Positions 35,799-44,443 of a DNA stretch of 64,000 nucleotides are shown piece by piece (positions within the stretch are counted from its first letter, which is position 1; each line of letters opens with the position of its first letter). Origin of the DNA: Cytophagaceae bacterium (lineage in GTDB: Bacteria; Bacteroidota; Bacteroidia; Flavobacteriales; Flavobacteriaceae); contig PALD01000054.1 in assembly GCA_002710685.1 (NCBI GenBank), positions 124,001 through 188,000 on the forward strand, in the 5' to 3' direction. The position numbers and the translations under genes are program-made. The notes beneath the pieces are model-generated. The model made no database searches. It saw nothing but the letters and a program-made list of their open reading frames with translations, and was not told the origin of the DNA.

Positions 35799-36413
35799 TT
35801 AAAAGAGGCCGTTGATCTCTGCATCGATGCGGTTGATGATATCTCCCAGGTCTTCAGGATTGTCCACAAAATTCACCTTATCCACATCAATAATCAAGAG
35901 GTTCCCCTTGTCATAGTCATGAATCCAGGCCTCATAGCGCTCATTGAGGCGGCTGAGGTAATCTATAGATATAGAATTTTCATAATCGCGGCCGCGCTTA
36001 TGGATTTGTTTGACCAGGTTGGGTATGGTACTGCGCAGGTAAATGAGAAGGTCTGGTCCTTCAACCACGCTTTCCATAAGTTCAAAGAGTGAGCGGTAGT
36101 TGTTAAAATCACGGTTAGTGAGCAGGCCCATGGCATGTAGGTTAGGTGCAAAGATGTAGGCATCTTCATAGATTGTCCTATCCTGTATGGTGTTTTTTTT
36201 GCTTTCGCGCAGCTCTAGCAGTTGGCGAAAACGACTGTTCAAGAAATAGATTTGCAGATTAAAGCTCCATCGCTCCATAGAGTTGTAAAAATCATCCAGG
36301 TAAGGATTGTCAACAACGTCCTCAAATTGAGGTTGCCAATTGTAATGCTTTGCTAATAAACGTGTTAGGGTGGTCTTTCCGGCACCTATGTTGCCGGCGA
36401 TGGCTACATGCAT
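35799..36413 (-). CDS. deoxynucleoside kinase
   Basis: A 204-residue P-loop kinase of the deoxynucleoside kinase family. It has GNIGAGKT (residues 7-14), the DRTIYEDAYIFA motif (the DRS-like base of the active site), the YLRSTIPNLVKQIHKRGRDYE lid region and LLIIDVDKVNF. It phosphorylates deoxynucleosides for nucleotide salvage; base preference cannot be read. The start at 36413 (MHVAIAGN) lies 4 bases after the upstream gene's stop, so the two are coupled; the longer frame would overlap that gene. Confidence 0.9.
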   Translation of the reverse strand: MHVAIAGNIGAGKTTLTRLLAKHYNWQPQFEDVVDNPYLDDFYNSMERWSFNLQIYFLNSRFRQLLELRESKKNTIQDRTIYEDAYIFAPNLHAMGLLTNRDFNNYRSLFELMESVVEGPDLLIYLRSTIPNLVKQIHKRGRDYENSISIDYLSRLNERYEAWIHDYDKGNLLIIDVDKVNFVDNPEDLGDIINRIDAEINGLF

Positions 36414-36417
36414 AGAA

Positions 36418-37197
36418 CTATTGTTTTTTGGGTAGGGCGATGTGATTGAACGATATAAAACCGTCTGCGTAAATATACAGGTTTCCACCATTCAAATAAA
36501 ACCCATTTGTTGCCTTAAAATTATCTTTTATCACCGTCCATGCCGTGCTGTTTTTAAGGCGGGCTACAAGTTTGTCATCCTTAATGGCCCATATAACCTC
36601 ATCGATGACCTGTATATCATGAATTGTGGTGATGGGTTCTCTGCTTATCAGGCTACCATAACGATTATAGTGGTAAAGCATTGCATCGGTCAATATCCAG
36701 CAATTGTTAAAGTCACTGGTCATCTCTATGGCGGTATTGCCTTGCGGCGAAAAAGTCTGCGTCACGGTATTACTACGGTAATCAAAGAGTTCCAGCTGTT
36801 GCAGGTCAATATTAAAAATCCACAATTTCCTGTCAGAAGCCGTGCGGGCGTGGCTCACGTTCCTGAAATGTTCTGGCTGGTTAAAGTCAATCCGGGTGAT
36901 TTCGTTTAAGGTATTGTCCAGAATGACCACCGTATTGAACTCGGCATAAAACAAGGTAATGCGCAGGGGGTTCAAGATGTCTACCGTGGTGATGTCGCCC
37001 AGTTGTACATCGCTGTACTGCATGCTTGCGTGCCGGTCTGTCTTGTGCAATATGGGGCCTTCAATATAATAAAGCGAGGTGTCAGCCCCCACAAAACGGC
37101 TGTTCTTGAGATTAAACACCGTATCAAGTGGGGTGACGGTAATATTTTGGCTTAAAGCCAAAAAAGGAAAAAACAATATAGCCCAGAGAAACCGCAT
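36418..37197 (-). CDS. secreted protein of unknown function, propeller-like
   Basis: A 259-residue protein with a signal peptide ending FLALSQ at about residue 17 and a mature chain of short beta strands with repeated WIFNIDLQQLELFDY / CWILTDAMLYHYNRYGS / VIWAIKDDKLVARL patterns about 40 residues apart, suggesting a beta-propeller of five or six blades. I do not recognise a named family. It is co-oriented with and 4 bases from the deoxynucleoside kinase gene. A palindrome of the dispersed family (37145-37163) encodes the signal-peptide end. Confidence 0.7.
   Translation of the reverse strand: MRFLWAILFFPFLALSQNITVTPLDTVFNLKNSRFVGADTSLYYIEGPILHKTDRHASMQYSDVQLGDITTVDILNPLRITLFYAEFNTVVILDNTLNEITRIDFNQPEHFRNVSHARTASDRKLWIFNIDLQQLELFDYRSNTVTQTFSPQGNTAIEMTSDFNNCWILTDAMLYHYNRYGSLISREPITTIHDIQVIDEVIWAIKDDKLVARLKNSTAWTVIKDNFKATNGFYLNGGNLYIYADGFISFNHIALPKKQ
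37145..37163. repeat. TTGGC-type palindrome (TTTTGGCTTAAAGCCAAAA)
   Basis: Identical to the copy at 31457-31475 but lying in a coding region; on the minus strand it encodes LALSQ at the end of a signal peptide. Confidence 0.7.
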
Positions 37198-37401
37198 GGT
37201 GAAATTTAGTGAAAAATACCAGACGCTGGGTTTGCGCAGTGGGATATTAAATTTTTGAGGTATGGATAACTAAAGACGCAATTGGAAATTAGACATATAA
37301 AACCCTATTCCTTGAAGAAAAAATTGGGGATTTTTACGATATTATAAGAAGTTTATATGCATATCAATGCATTTACTCATTTATTAATCAGGTAATTGAC
37401 T

Positions 37402-38085
37402 TCAATCTGTCAATTTATACCCATATCCCCGCACGTTTATAATTTGAAGAGAAGGGTCTTTTGCAAGTTTCTTGCGCAGCTTTGAGATGTAGACGTCCAT
37501 GCTTCGGGCGGCAAAAAAGTCGTCGTTGTTCCACAATTTATTGAGCACAAGGGAACGGTCAAGCACCTGATTTTTGTTTTTGATAAGATGAAAGAGCAAG
37601 TGTGCTTCACGATGGGTAAGCTGTTGTGGGGCATCATTTTTATAGGTCAAGGCCTGCTTGGGAAAATCAAATGTGTAATTGCCCAGCGGCATGATTTCGC
37701 TCTTCTGCTGCAGCTTTTTGCGCTGCAGCAGGTTATGGATGCGCACGATGAGCTCTTCCATGCTAAAGGGCTTCTTGAGGTAATCATTACCACCTATGGT
37801 AAAGCCCTCAACCACGTCGCTCGTTTGGCTTTTTGCTGTGAGAAAAATGATGGGGATGGTGTCATTTTCCTTGCGTATTTCTTTTGCCAGGGTAAAACCA
37901 TCTTTTTTGGGCATCATCACGTCAAGCACCAGCACCTCTGGGTTTTGCTCGTGGTACAACTGCAGGGCTTTCTCCCCATCTGTGGCAAGATGTACTATAA
38001 AATCACGGGTTTCCAGGCTTTCCTGGACTATTTGACCCAGCGCGGGTTCATCTTCGGCGAGGAGGATGTTGATTTTCTTATCCAT
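37402..38085 (-). CDS. OmpR-family response regulator
   Basis: A 227-residue two-component regulator: receiver domain (about 5-118) with phospho-acceptor D55 in VLVLDVMMPKKDG and K105 in LKKPF, then a winged-helix DNA-binding domain (about 130-227, LTHREAHLLFHLIKN ... MDVYISKLRKKLAKD ... INVRGYGYKL). It resembles RprY-type regulators of Bacteroidota. Its start overlaps the end of the upstream kinase gene by 8 bases. The likely targets are the divergently oriented GLPGLI/TonB-receptor genes (inference from position). The ~200 bases after it hold no gene that I can support. Confidence 0.92.
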   Translation of the reverse strand: MDKKINILLAEDEPALGQIVQESLETRDFIVHLATDGEKALQLYHEQNPEVLVLDVMMPKKDGFTLAKEIRKENDTIPIIFLTAKSQTSDVVEGFTIGGNDYLKKPFSMEELIVRIHNLLQRKKLQQKSEIMPLGNYTFDFPKQALTYKNDAPQQLTHREAHLLFHLIKNKNQVLDRSLVLNKLWNNDDFFAARSMDVYISKLRKKLAKDPSLQIINVRGYGYKLTD

Positions 38086-39706
38086 GGGGAAGAGTGATTT
38101 TAAAGTTAGTTGAATCTTTGAGTTCTACGGTGATGGTTCCCTGGTGGCCTTCAATGATCTTCTGTGTGTAATACAGCCCGATACCAAAACCTTTTACATC
38201 ATGCTGATTGCCTTTTGGCACGCGATAGAACTTCTCAAATATCTGTTTTGCTTGCGCAGAAGTAAGGTTCTTTCCGTTGTCTTCAATGGTCAGGATAGCC
38301 TGTTTTTCATCTGTATTGATTGAGGCCTTGATGGTGTTGCCACCGTATTTCACTGCGTTGTCCAGCACATTGTTGAGCGCGTTCTCGAGGTGAAAAGCAT
38401 CGGCCATGACCCAAATGTTTTCGCGTAAAGCGAAAAATTCAAAATGCTTCTCTGGCGCCAGGGCCTTGTGACGCTCCATGAGGTTTTGCAACAGGTCAAC
38501 CAAGTTGATTTCTTCTTTATTGAGTGATAGCGTATCACTATCCAGCGTGGCGGTCTCCAGCAGTTTTTCTACCATAAGGTTGAGTTTGTTGAGCTGCATG
38601 CTTGAGGTCTGCACATATTTTTTGGTCTTTGCAGGGTCGTTTGCCGTGTTAAAGCTATCCATACCCTCCAGCGCGACGCCTATGGTGGCGATGGGCGTTT
38701 TAAACTCGTGTGTAATGTTGTTGATGAGGTCATTTTTTACCTCGGCGAGCTGTTTTTGCCTGTTGATTATTTTAAGCAAAAAAAGCAGGCAGGCGATGAC
38801 GGCACACACCAGGAGCAGGGAAAGTAGGATCCCCACGAGGTTGCGTTGGAGTACAATGGCGGTAATATTGGTAAAATACACGTCAAGCATGCTCTGGTCT
38901 GGAAGCAGTTTTGAGCTGGCAGATGTTCTTATATTTTGCTCATTAACCCAGTTTGGGTGGATGATTTGATTTTCTTTTTCTGACATGCTCAATAGTAGGC
39001 CATGGTCCACATCAAGCTTTTTGCGGTCAAGTTCCAGCATAAACAGGCTATCTATAACCTTTAGGTCAATAAAATCTGTAGTCGAGGTTATGATTAGGCT
39101 TGAGAAGGTTTTTTTCCTGCCTTGTATGTCATTATATAACGAGTCATGAAGACGGCGTGAAACTTCAATGAAATTTGAATCCCGGGTTATGGTGGCTTCT
39201 ATTGAATCCCATTGCCCTTGTTTATGCCCTAGGCGTGCCATCAATCCTTTTTGAAACGTATTTAGAGAGTCGGGTAGTTTGGTAGAATCTTGTGTGATTG
39301 CTGTTTTATTGAGCTTGACGTTCTTATAGTTAGCCTGCTGAAAACTATCAACACTTTTCTTGCCCCTCAGTATCAATATGCCCGGTGCACTCTTTATTGA
39401 GGCACTGTCCAAGCCATTAAAAACCATACTGCTTTTGCCCATTATACCCTCCAGGCTATCCAGCAATATCTTGAATGACTCCGGCTTTTTATTAGATTCA
39501 TCTTGAAATAGGCCTATGGTGCTGTTGCGCGCCACACCTGCATAATAGTTATCCACGGCCTGGTCCAGGCATATCTGTATATCATTGACAAGCCTTTGCT
39601 TCTCAGCCCCATAATTCTTGACGTTCCAGTAGACCTGTATGGCCAGTGTAACCAGTACGACCCCAGCGATAAAATAGACGAGATATTGATATTTCCTGTT
39701 TTTCAT
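38078..39706 (-). CDS. sensor histidine kinase
   Basis: A 542-residue membrane kinase: N-terminal transmembrane helix (about 8-27), a ~250-residue periplasmic sensor region, a second transmembrane helix (about 285-310), a HisKA domain with H333 in NNITHEFKTPIATIG, and a HATPase domain with N box (NALNNVLDNAVKYGG), DNG and GFGIGLYY motifs. It resembles RprX-type kinases of Bacteroidota. The signal is unknown. It is divergent from the first GLPGLI gene; the kinase start and that ATG are 123 bases apart. Confidence 0.92.
   Translation of the reverse strand: MKNRKYQYLVYFIAGVVLVTLAIQVYWNVKNYGAEKQRLVNDIQICLDQAVDNYYAGVARNSTIGLFQDESNKKPESFKILLDSLEGIMGKSSMVFNGLDSASIKSAPGILILRGKKSVDSFQQANYKNVKLNKTAITQDSTKLPDSLNTFQKGLMARLGHKQGQWDSIEATITRDSNFIEVSRRLHDSLYNDIQGRKKTFSSLIITSTTDFIDLKVIDSLFMLELDRKKLDVDHGLLLSMSEKENQIIHPNWVNEQNIRTSASSKLLPDQSMLDVYFTNITAIVLQRNLVGILLSLLLVCAVIACLLFLLKIINRQKQLAEVKNDLINNITHEFKTPIATIGVALEGMDSFNTANDPAKTKKYVQTSSMQLNKLNLMVEKLLETATLDSDTLSLNKEEINLVDLLQNLMERHKALAPEKHFEFFALRENIWVMADAFHLENALNNVLDNAVKYGGNTIKASINTDEKQAILTIEDNGKNLTSAQAKQIFEKFYRVPKGNQHDVKGFGIGLYYTQKIIEGHQGTITVELKDSTNFKITLPHG
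38418..38436. repeat. dispersed palindrome copy (TTTTCGC-N5-GCGAAAA)
   Basis: Seven-base arms around GTAAA, inside the histidine kinase gene between HisKA and HATPase; encodes FALRE. Confidence 0.6.
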
Positions 39707-39829
39707 GTTTCAAATGTAGATTGAAATATCCGGCTCAAAACGCCCGGTTAACACTCGTTAACACTGGTTAACGCTGTGGCAGGCAGTATTGCGTGACATT
39801 TGCAATATCAAAATACAAAAACAACAATT

Positions 39830-40660
39830 ATGAGAAGAGTATTATGCATCGTGCTTGTGTGTTTCGCTTTCGCGGAAGCAAAACTCCACGCACAGGATTT
39901 TTATGGTATTGCCACCTACAAGTCACGCCGGGCCGTAGACCTTAAAATGAGCGGAAACATGAGCGATGACATGAAGGAACAGATGGAAGAGCAACTCAAG
40001 AAACAATTTGAAAAAGAATATACCCTGGCCTTTACCGCGACGGAATCGCTCTATACTGAGAACGAGAAGCTGGAAACACCATCAATGCCCGCCAGCAACG
40101 GTGTGGTCATCAAGGTGTCCCAGAGCAAGGATATATTGTACAAGAACACACGGCAAAAAAAATATACACGCCAGGAAGACCTCATGGGCAAGGTCTTTCT
40201 CATACAGGATAGCCTACTGGTCCCTGCCTGGACGCTCGAAAAGGAGACCAAGAACATTGGTGATTATCTATGCTATAAAGCCACAATGGAAAAAACCTAT
40301 ACAGATATGGAGTTTACCACAGAAGATGAAGGTGCCGGTATCAAGAAAGTGGAAAAGACAAAGACCATAACGGTGTGGTACACCCCGCAAATACCTGTCA
40401 ACAATGGACCTTCAAATTATTTTGGACTGCCCGGACTCATCCTGGAGGTACAAGATGGTGACTTGAGCTTGTTGTGTAGTAGCGTAATATTAAACCCTAA
40501 TGAAAAGCCAGCCATTGAAGCACCCACAAAAGGGAAGGAAATAGGTGAAGAAGAATTTAAACAGGTGCAGAAGCAAAAAATGGAAGAAATGACCGAACGT
40601 ATGATATCTAACAGGAAATCTGGTGATGGTCATTCCATACAAATAAAAATAGGGGGTTAA
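39830..40660 (+). CDS. GLPGLI family protein 1
   Basis: A 276-residue secreted protein. The signal peptide covers about residues 1-22 (ending LHAQ), and the family motif YFGLPGLILEVQDG sits at about residues 196-209. GLPGLI proteins are Bacteroidota-specific and often neighbour TonB-dependent receptors, as here; their function is unknown. The start at 39830 is chosen because it begins the signal peptide. The segment AFAEA in the signal peptide is encoded by a dispersed palindrome (39866-39879). A weak -7 element GACATTTG lies at 39795-39802. Confidence 0.86.
   Translation: MRRVLCIVLVCFAFAEAKLHAQDFYGIATYKSRRAVDLKMSGNMSDDMKEQMEEQLKKQFEKEYTLAFTATESLYTENEKLETPSMPASNGVVIKVSQSKDILYKNTRQKKYTRQEDLMGKVFLIQDSLLVPAWTLEKETKNIGDYLCYKATMEKTYTDMEFTTEDEGAGIKKVEKTKTITVWYTPQIPVNNGPSNYFGLPGLILEVQDGDLSLLCSSVILNPNEKPAIEAPTKGKEIGEEEFKQVQKQKMEEMTERMISNRKSGDGHSIQIKIGG
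39866..39879. repeat. dispersed palindrome copy (GCTTTCGCGGAAGC)
   Basis: In the signal peptide of GLPGLI protein 1; encodes AFAEA. Confidence 0.75.
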
Positions 40661-40720
40661 AATTCTGGTAGCCATTAAACTATTCTACTTTTTATGTGTC
40701 ATAGTCTTAAACTTCTACAC

Positions 40721-41542
40721 ATGAAAACAATAGTGACCGTATTGGCCCTCATCCTTTCGCTGGGACTGGCAAATGCACAGGATTTTAAGGGGGTTGCTAC
40801 TTATCAAACCAAGACCACCTTGGATATGTCAGGTTTTGGTGGGCGTGAGATGAGCGAGCAGATGCGCAAGCAGATGGCGGAGCGCATGAAATCAATGCTT
40901 GAAAAAACCTATACCCTTAGCTTTAACAAAAGTGAATCCATCTATGAAGAAGAAGAAAAGCTGGAGGCGCCCGGCGCCGGGGGAGGCATGCGCTTTATGG
41001 GCGGTGGTTTTTCTCAGGGTGGGGTCTATAAAAATGTTGCAGAGAACCTATATGCCCGTGAAAATGAACTAATGGGAAAAACCTTCCTTATTCAAGATAG
41101 CTTGAAGACCTATGACTGGAAGCTGGAAAAAGAAAGCAAGATGATAGGGAGCTATGCGGCATTTAAGGCAACGGCCGTGGTGCCGGTTGATAATGAAAGC
41201 CTGATGCGTTTTAGGAGAAGGGGTGAAGAAGAAGACTCTACAGCAACAAAAGCGCCTAAAGATCAAGTCGTCACCGTATGGTACACACCACAAGTCCCCA
41301 TTAATCAGGGCCCGGCAGACTACTGGGGGCTTCCTGGCCTTATCCTGGAGGTGCAGGCCGGTAACACGGTCATCATCTGCAATAAAATCGTATTGAACCC
41401 TAAAGAGGAAATCACCATAGACAAACCTAAAAAAGGAGAAAAAGTTTCACGTGCGGCGTATGAAAAAATCGTCCTTGAAAAAACGCAGGAAATGCGCGAG
41501 CGCTATAGCGGGGGCCGTGGTGGCTTTAGGGGCCGTGGCTAG
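40721..41542 (+). CDS. GLPGLI family protein 2
   Basis: A 273-residue paralogue of the preceding gene, with signal peptide MKTIVTVLALILSLGLANAQ, the shared start of the mature protein (DFKGVATYQTKTTLDM versus DFYGIATYKSRRAVDL), and YWGLPGLILEVQAG. It differs by a glycine-rich insert (GAGGGMRFMGGGF, about residues 86-100) and an Arg/Gly-rich C-terminus. Tandem duplication is likely. It is followed 54 bases later by the receptor gene. Confidence 0.86.
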   Translation: MKTIVTVLALILSLGLANAQDFKGVATYQTKTTLDMSGFGGREMSEQMRKQMAERMKSMLEKTYTLSFNKSESIYEEEEKLEAPGAGGGMRFMGGGFSQGGVYKNVAENLYARENELMGKTFLIQDSLKTYDWKLEKESKMIGSYAAFKATAVVPVDNESLMRFRRRGEEEDSTATKAPKDQVVTVWYTPQVPINQGPADYWGLPGLILEVQAGNTVIICNKIVLNPKEEITIDKPKKGEKVSRAAYEKIVLEKTQEMRERYSGGRGGFRGRG

Positions 41543-41596
41543 AAAACTTGTTGAATAACAGGGGACCGATCATCAATCAAAAAATCAATCAAAAAA

Positions 41597-44311
41597 ATGA
41601 AAAAACTCACTTTTTTCTTCCTGTTGTCATGCGCTTTTGCGAGTGCCCAGAACATCAAGATCACTGGTACCGTCAAGGACTCCATAGGCACCGCCCTGGA
41701 GCTGGCAAACGTCATTGCCACAAAGAGCGACGGTAGTATGGAGACCTACTCCATCTCAAATACAGAGGGTAGGTATCAAATGAATCTGCCTTTCGGCGAA
41801 AGCTATACCTTGACGGCCAGTTTTCTAGGCCTGGAAGCTGCACAAAAACCCGTGGACCTCACCTCAAATGAAGAAGACCAGACCGTAAACTTTACCCTCA
41901 TGCCCCTGGCCAACCAGCTGGATGATGTAGAACTGGTCTATGAGATGCCCGTGGTGGTACGTGGCGATACCATAGTCTACAATACAGATTCTTTCACCAA
42001 TGGTACAGAGCGCAAGCTAGAGGATATACTCAAGAAACTCCCTGGGGTCGAGGTGGATGATAATGGCGGTATTACCGTTGAGGGTCAATCCGTGAGCAAG
42101 GTCATGGTAGAGGGCAAGGATTTTTTTGATGGAGATAGCAAGCTTGCCACAAAGAATATACCGGCAGATGCACTTGAAAAGGTAGAAGTGCTCAAAAACT
42201 ATAATGAAGTTGACCAGATGCGTGGCCTTGGCAATGACCAGGATAACGTGGCCATTAACCTAAGGCTCAAGGAAGGAAAGAAAAACTTTTGGTTTGGTGA
42301 GGTTCAAGGCGGTATAGGTGACGGGGAAAAGACCCGTTACCTGGGCAGTACCAAACTTTTTTACTATTCGCCGAAAGGCAGTGTGAACCTTATAGGGAAT
42401 ACAAACAACACCGGCGATGTGCCCTTTACCTTTAGGGATTACTTCAATTTTACGGGAGGCTTTAGAAATTTTAACCGCGGAACCTCATTTAATATTAGCG
42501 ATAGCGGACTGGGGTTTCTAGTTTCACAAAATAACAGGGCCAATGAAATCATGACCAACTTTGGCGCGGCAAACTTTAGCTATGAGGCTACCGATGCCTG
42601 GGATGTAAGTGGTTTTGCGCTGTACAGCGATAATCAAACGGACTTTGTAAATAGGTCGTTGAGAAGCTACATCGAGTCGCAATCCACGGAGGTGAACACA
42701 AACAGCAGCGAGCAGAAAAATAGGTTGGCCATGACCAAATTTAGTTCGGTATATAAACCTAATGCGCGATTGCAAATTGACTATGATGTAATCGCTAAGG
42801 TGTCAAAGCAAGATGAATTCACGGATGCATTGTCAATTTTCACGGCCAGTGACGGCGAGGAAACAGAAAACCAGGTAAACGAGAACAAGGATAATAAACC
42901 TTTCAGCCTTAACCAGAACATCAATGCATACTACACCCTGAATGAGAAGAATATCTTTGCAGGGTATGCGCAACACCTGTATCAAAACGAGAATCCGCTG
43001 TACAATGCCATTGTAGATGTGCAACCCTTTGAAGGAATTTTGCCGCTTGATGAGGATCAATCAAGATATGACCTCAACCAGGACAAGAAGGTCAAATCCA
43101 GCAAGCTTGATACAAAGCTGGATTACTGGTGGGTAATCAATGACAAGAGCAACCTTAACTTAAGCCTGGGCACAACCTTGAGCCGTCAAGATTATAACAC
43201 GTCTATTTTTCAAAGGCTTGATAATGGCTCTATAAATGATTTTGAGGGAGATGAATATGGCAATGATGTACAATATAATTTTGCTGACTGGTTCCTGGGG
43301 GCACACTATAAGTTCAAGACGGGCATATTTACCCTTACTCCAGGGCTTAACCTGCACAATTATAATGTTAAGACGGACCAGCTGGGCAGCATCACCACAG
43401 ATAACCTCACGATGCTCTTGCCAGATTTTTATGGTATCGCTGAGTTTAAAAAGAGTGAAAGCCTTAGGTTAAACTATAGCATGACAGCGAGCTTTAGTGA
43501 TGTTAACGATTATGCTGAGGCATACGTGTTCAACAACTACAACCGCCTTTCTCAAGGTAACCGTTATCTTGAAAATGGAATCTTTCATAATGTGAGCCTA
43601 AACTATTTTAACTTCAACATGTTCAACTTCACGAATATGAATTTTGGCGTAAGCTATAATAAAAGGATTGACGCCATCAAGAACCAGTCTATGATTGTTA
43701 CCAGTGACAACTCCCAGGTCATCAACCAGGTTTCGGTACCGTTCAATAGTGATGAGGTTGATGAGGTGATAAGCGGTAATGGAAGGTTTCAAAAAACCTT
43801 TAGGAAATTTAAGCTAAATACCAGCGCCAATGTTTCCTACAGTTCCCTGTACAACATCAACAACGGCAATTATCGCCAGTCTGAAAATTTCACTCAGGGT
43901 TACCAGGGCAGCTTTGAGACAAATTTTAAAAATGCGCCAAACTTTGAGATAGGCTACAACCGCAGCATCAATAAATATATGACCGGTAATGTAACCTCAA
44001 CGTTTTATACAGACCGGCCTTTTGCCAACCTTGAAGTCAATTTCTTAAAAGGGTTCACCTTCACGGCAGACTGGAGTTATTACAATTACACCAATGCAGA
44101 TGACACGGTGCAGAACGAGTATTCCTTTTTAGATGCCAGCCTTTTTTACCGCGGTACGGATAGCAAATGGGAGTTTAGGCTGGATGGCACGAACATCCTG
44201 GATGTAGATTCATTGAACAATGACAGCTTTGTGGAGAACTTTAGCACCACCACTACCGAGTATTTTGTGATGCCGCGCATTGTGATGTTCTCGGTGCTTT
44301 ACAATTTATAA
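41597..44311 (+). CDS. TonB-dependent receptor-like outer-membrane protein with CarboxypepD_reg domain
   Basis: A 904-residue protein: signal peptide (1-18, ending SAQ), CarboxypepD_reg-like domain (about 20-105), plug-like domain (about 115-215, with the ERKLEDILKKLPGVEVDDNGGITVEGQ motif), then a long beta-barrel region ending MPRIVMFSVLYNL. There is no obvious TonB box. It probably forms an outer-membrane channel or transporter working with the two GLPGLI proteins encoded just upstream; the substrate is unknown. Confidence 0.87.
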   Translation: MKKLTFFFLLSCAFASAQNIKITGTVKDSIGTALELANVIATKSDGSMETYSISNTEGRYQMNLPFGESYTLTASFLGLEAAQKPVDLTSNEEDQTVNFTLMPLANQLDDVELVYEMPVVVRGDTIVYNTDSFTNGTERKLEDILKKLPGVEVDDNGGITVEGQSVSKVMVEGKDFFDGDSKLATKNIPADALEKVEVLKNYNEVDQMRGLGNDQDNVAINLRLKEGKKNFWFGEVQGGIGDGEKTRYLGSTKLFYYSPKGSVNLIGNTNNTGDVPFTFRDYFNFTGGFRNFNRGTSFNISDSGLGFLVSQNNRANEIMTNFGAANFSYEATDAWDVSGFALYSDNQTDFVNRSLRSYIESQSTEVNTNSSEQKNRLAMTKFSSVYKPNARLQIDYDVIAKVSKQDEFTDALSIFTASDGEETENQVNENKDNKPFSLNQNINAYYTLNEKNIFAGYAQHLYQNENPLYNAIVDVQPFEGILPLDEDQSRYDLNQDKKVKSSKLDTKLDYWWVINDKSNLNLSLGTTLSRQDYNTSIFQRLDNGSINDFEGDEYGNDVQYNFADWFLGAHYKFKTGIFTLTPGLNLHNYNVKTDQLGSITTDNLTMLLPDFYGIAEFKKSESLRLNYSMTASFSDVNDYAEAYVFNNYNRLSQGNRYLENGIFHNVSLNYFNFNMFNFTNMNFGVSYNKRIDAIKNQSMIVTSDNSQVINQVSVPFNSDEVDEVISGNGRFQKTFRKFKLNTSANVSYSSLYNINNGNYRQSENFTQGYQGSFETNFKNAPNFEIGYNRSINKYMTGNVTSTFYTDRPFANLEVNFLKGFTFTADWSYYNYTNADDTVQNEYSFLDASLFYRGTDSKWEFRLDGTNILDVDSLNNDSFVENFSTTTTEYFVMPRIVMFSVLYNL
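41788..41803. repeat. dispersed palindrome copy (GCCTTTCGGCGAAAGC)
   Basis: Inside the receptor gene, in the CarboxypepD_reg-like domain; encodes PFGES. A half copy follows at 42366-42378. Confidence 0.65.
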
Positions 44312-44330
44312 ATTCCGCGAAAGCGGGAAT
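44311..44330. repeat. degenerate palindrome copy (arms AATTCCGC / GCGGGAAT)
   Basis: Directly after the receptor stop codon, loop GAAA, one mismatch. A half copy GCGCTTACGCG lies at 44361-44371. Confidence 0.5.
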
Positions 44331-44388
44331 CCAGAGCTGTAACCCAGGACCATTCAAGTAGCGCTTACGCGAAAACCCTATAGCAAGA

Positions 44389-44420
44389 ACCTCCCGGGCT
44401 TTAACACCTGGGAGGTCTTT
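44389..44420 (-). terminator. possible intrinsic terminator between convergent genes
   Basis: The stem ACCTCCC / GGGAGGT with a 14-base loop is followed by CTTTGTT on the plus strand. The T-tract is weak on both strands. The preceding ~75 bases hold two degenerate palindromes of the dispersed family. Confidence 0.5.
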
Positions 44421-44443
44421 GTTATGTCAATTTCTTGAAAGGC

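Noticed and set aside
37588..38097. 169-residue frame opposite the response regulator
   Set aside because: Antisense to conserved receiver and winged-helix domains; composition is His/Leu/Phe-rich without domain signature.
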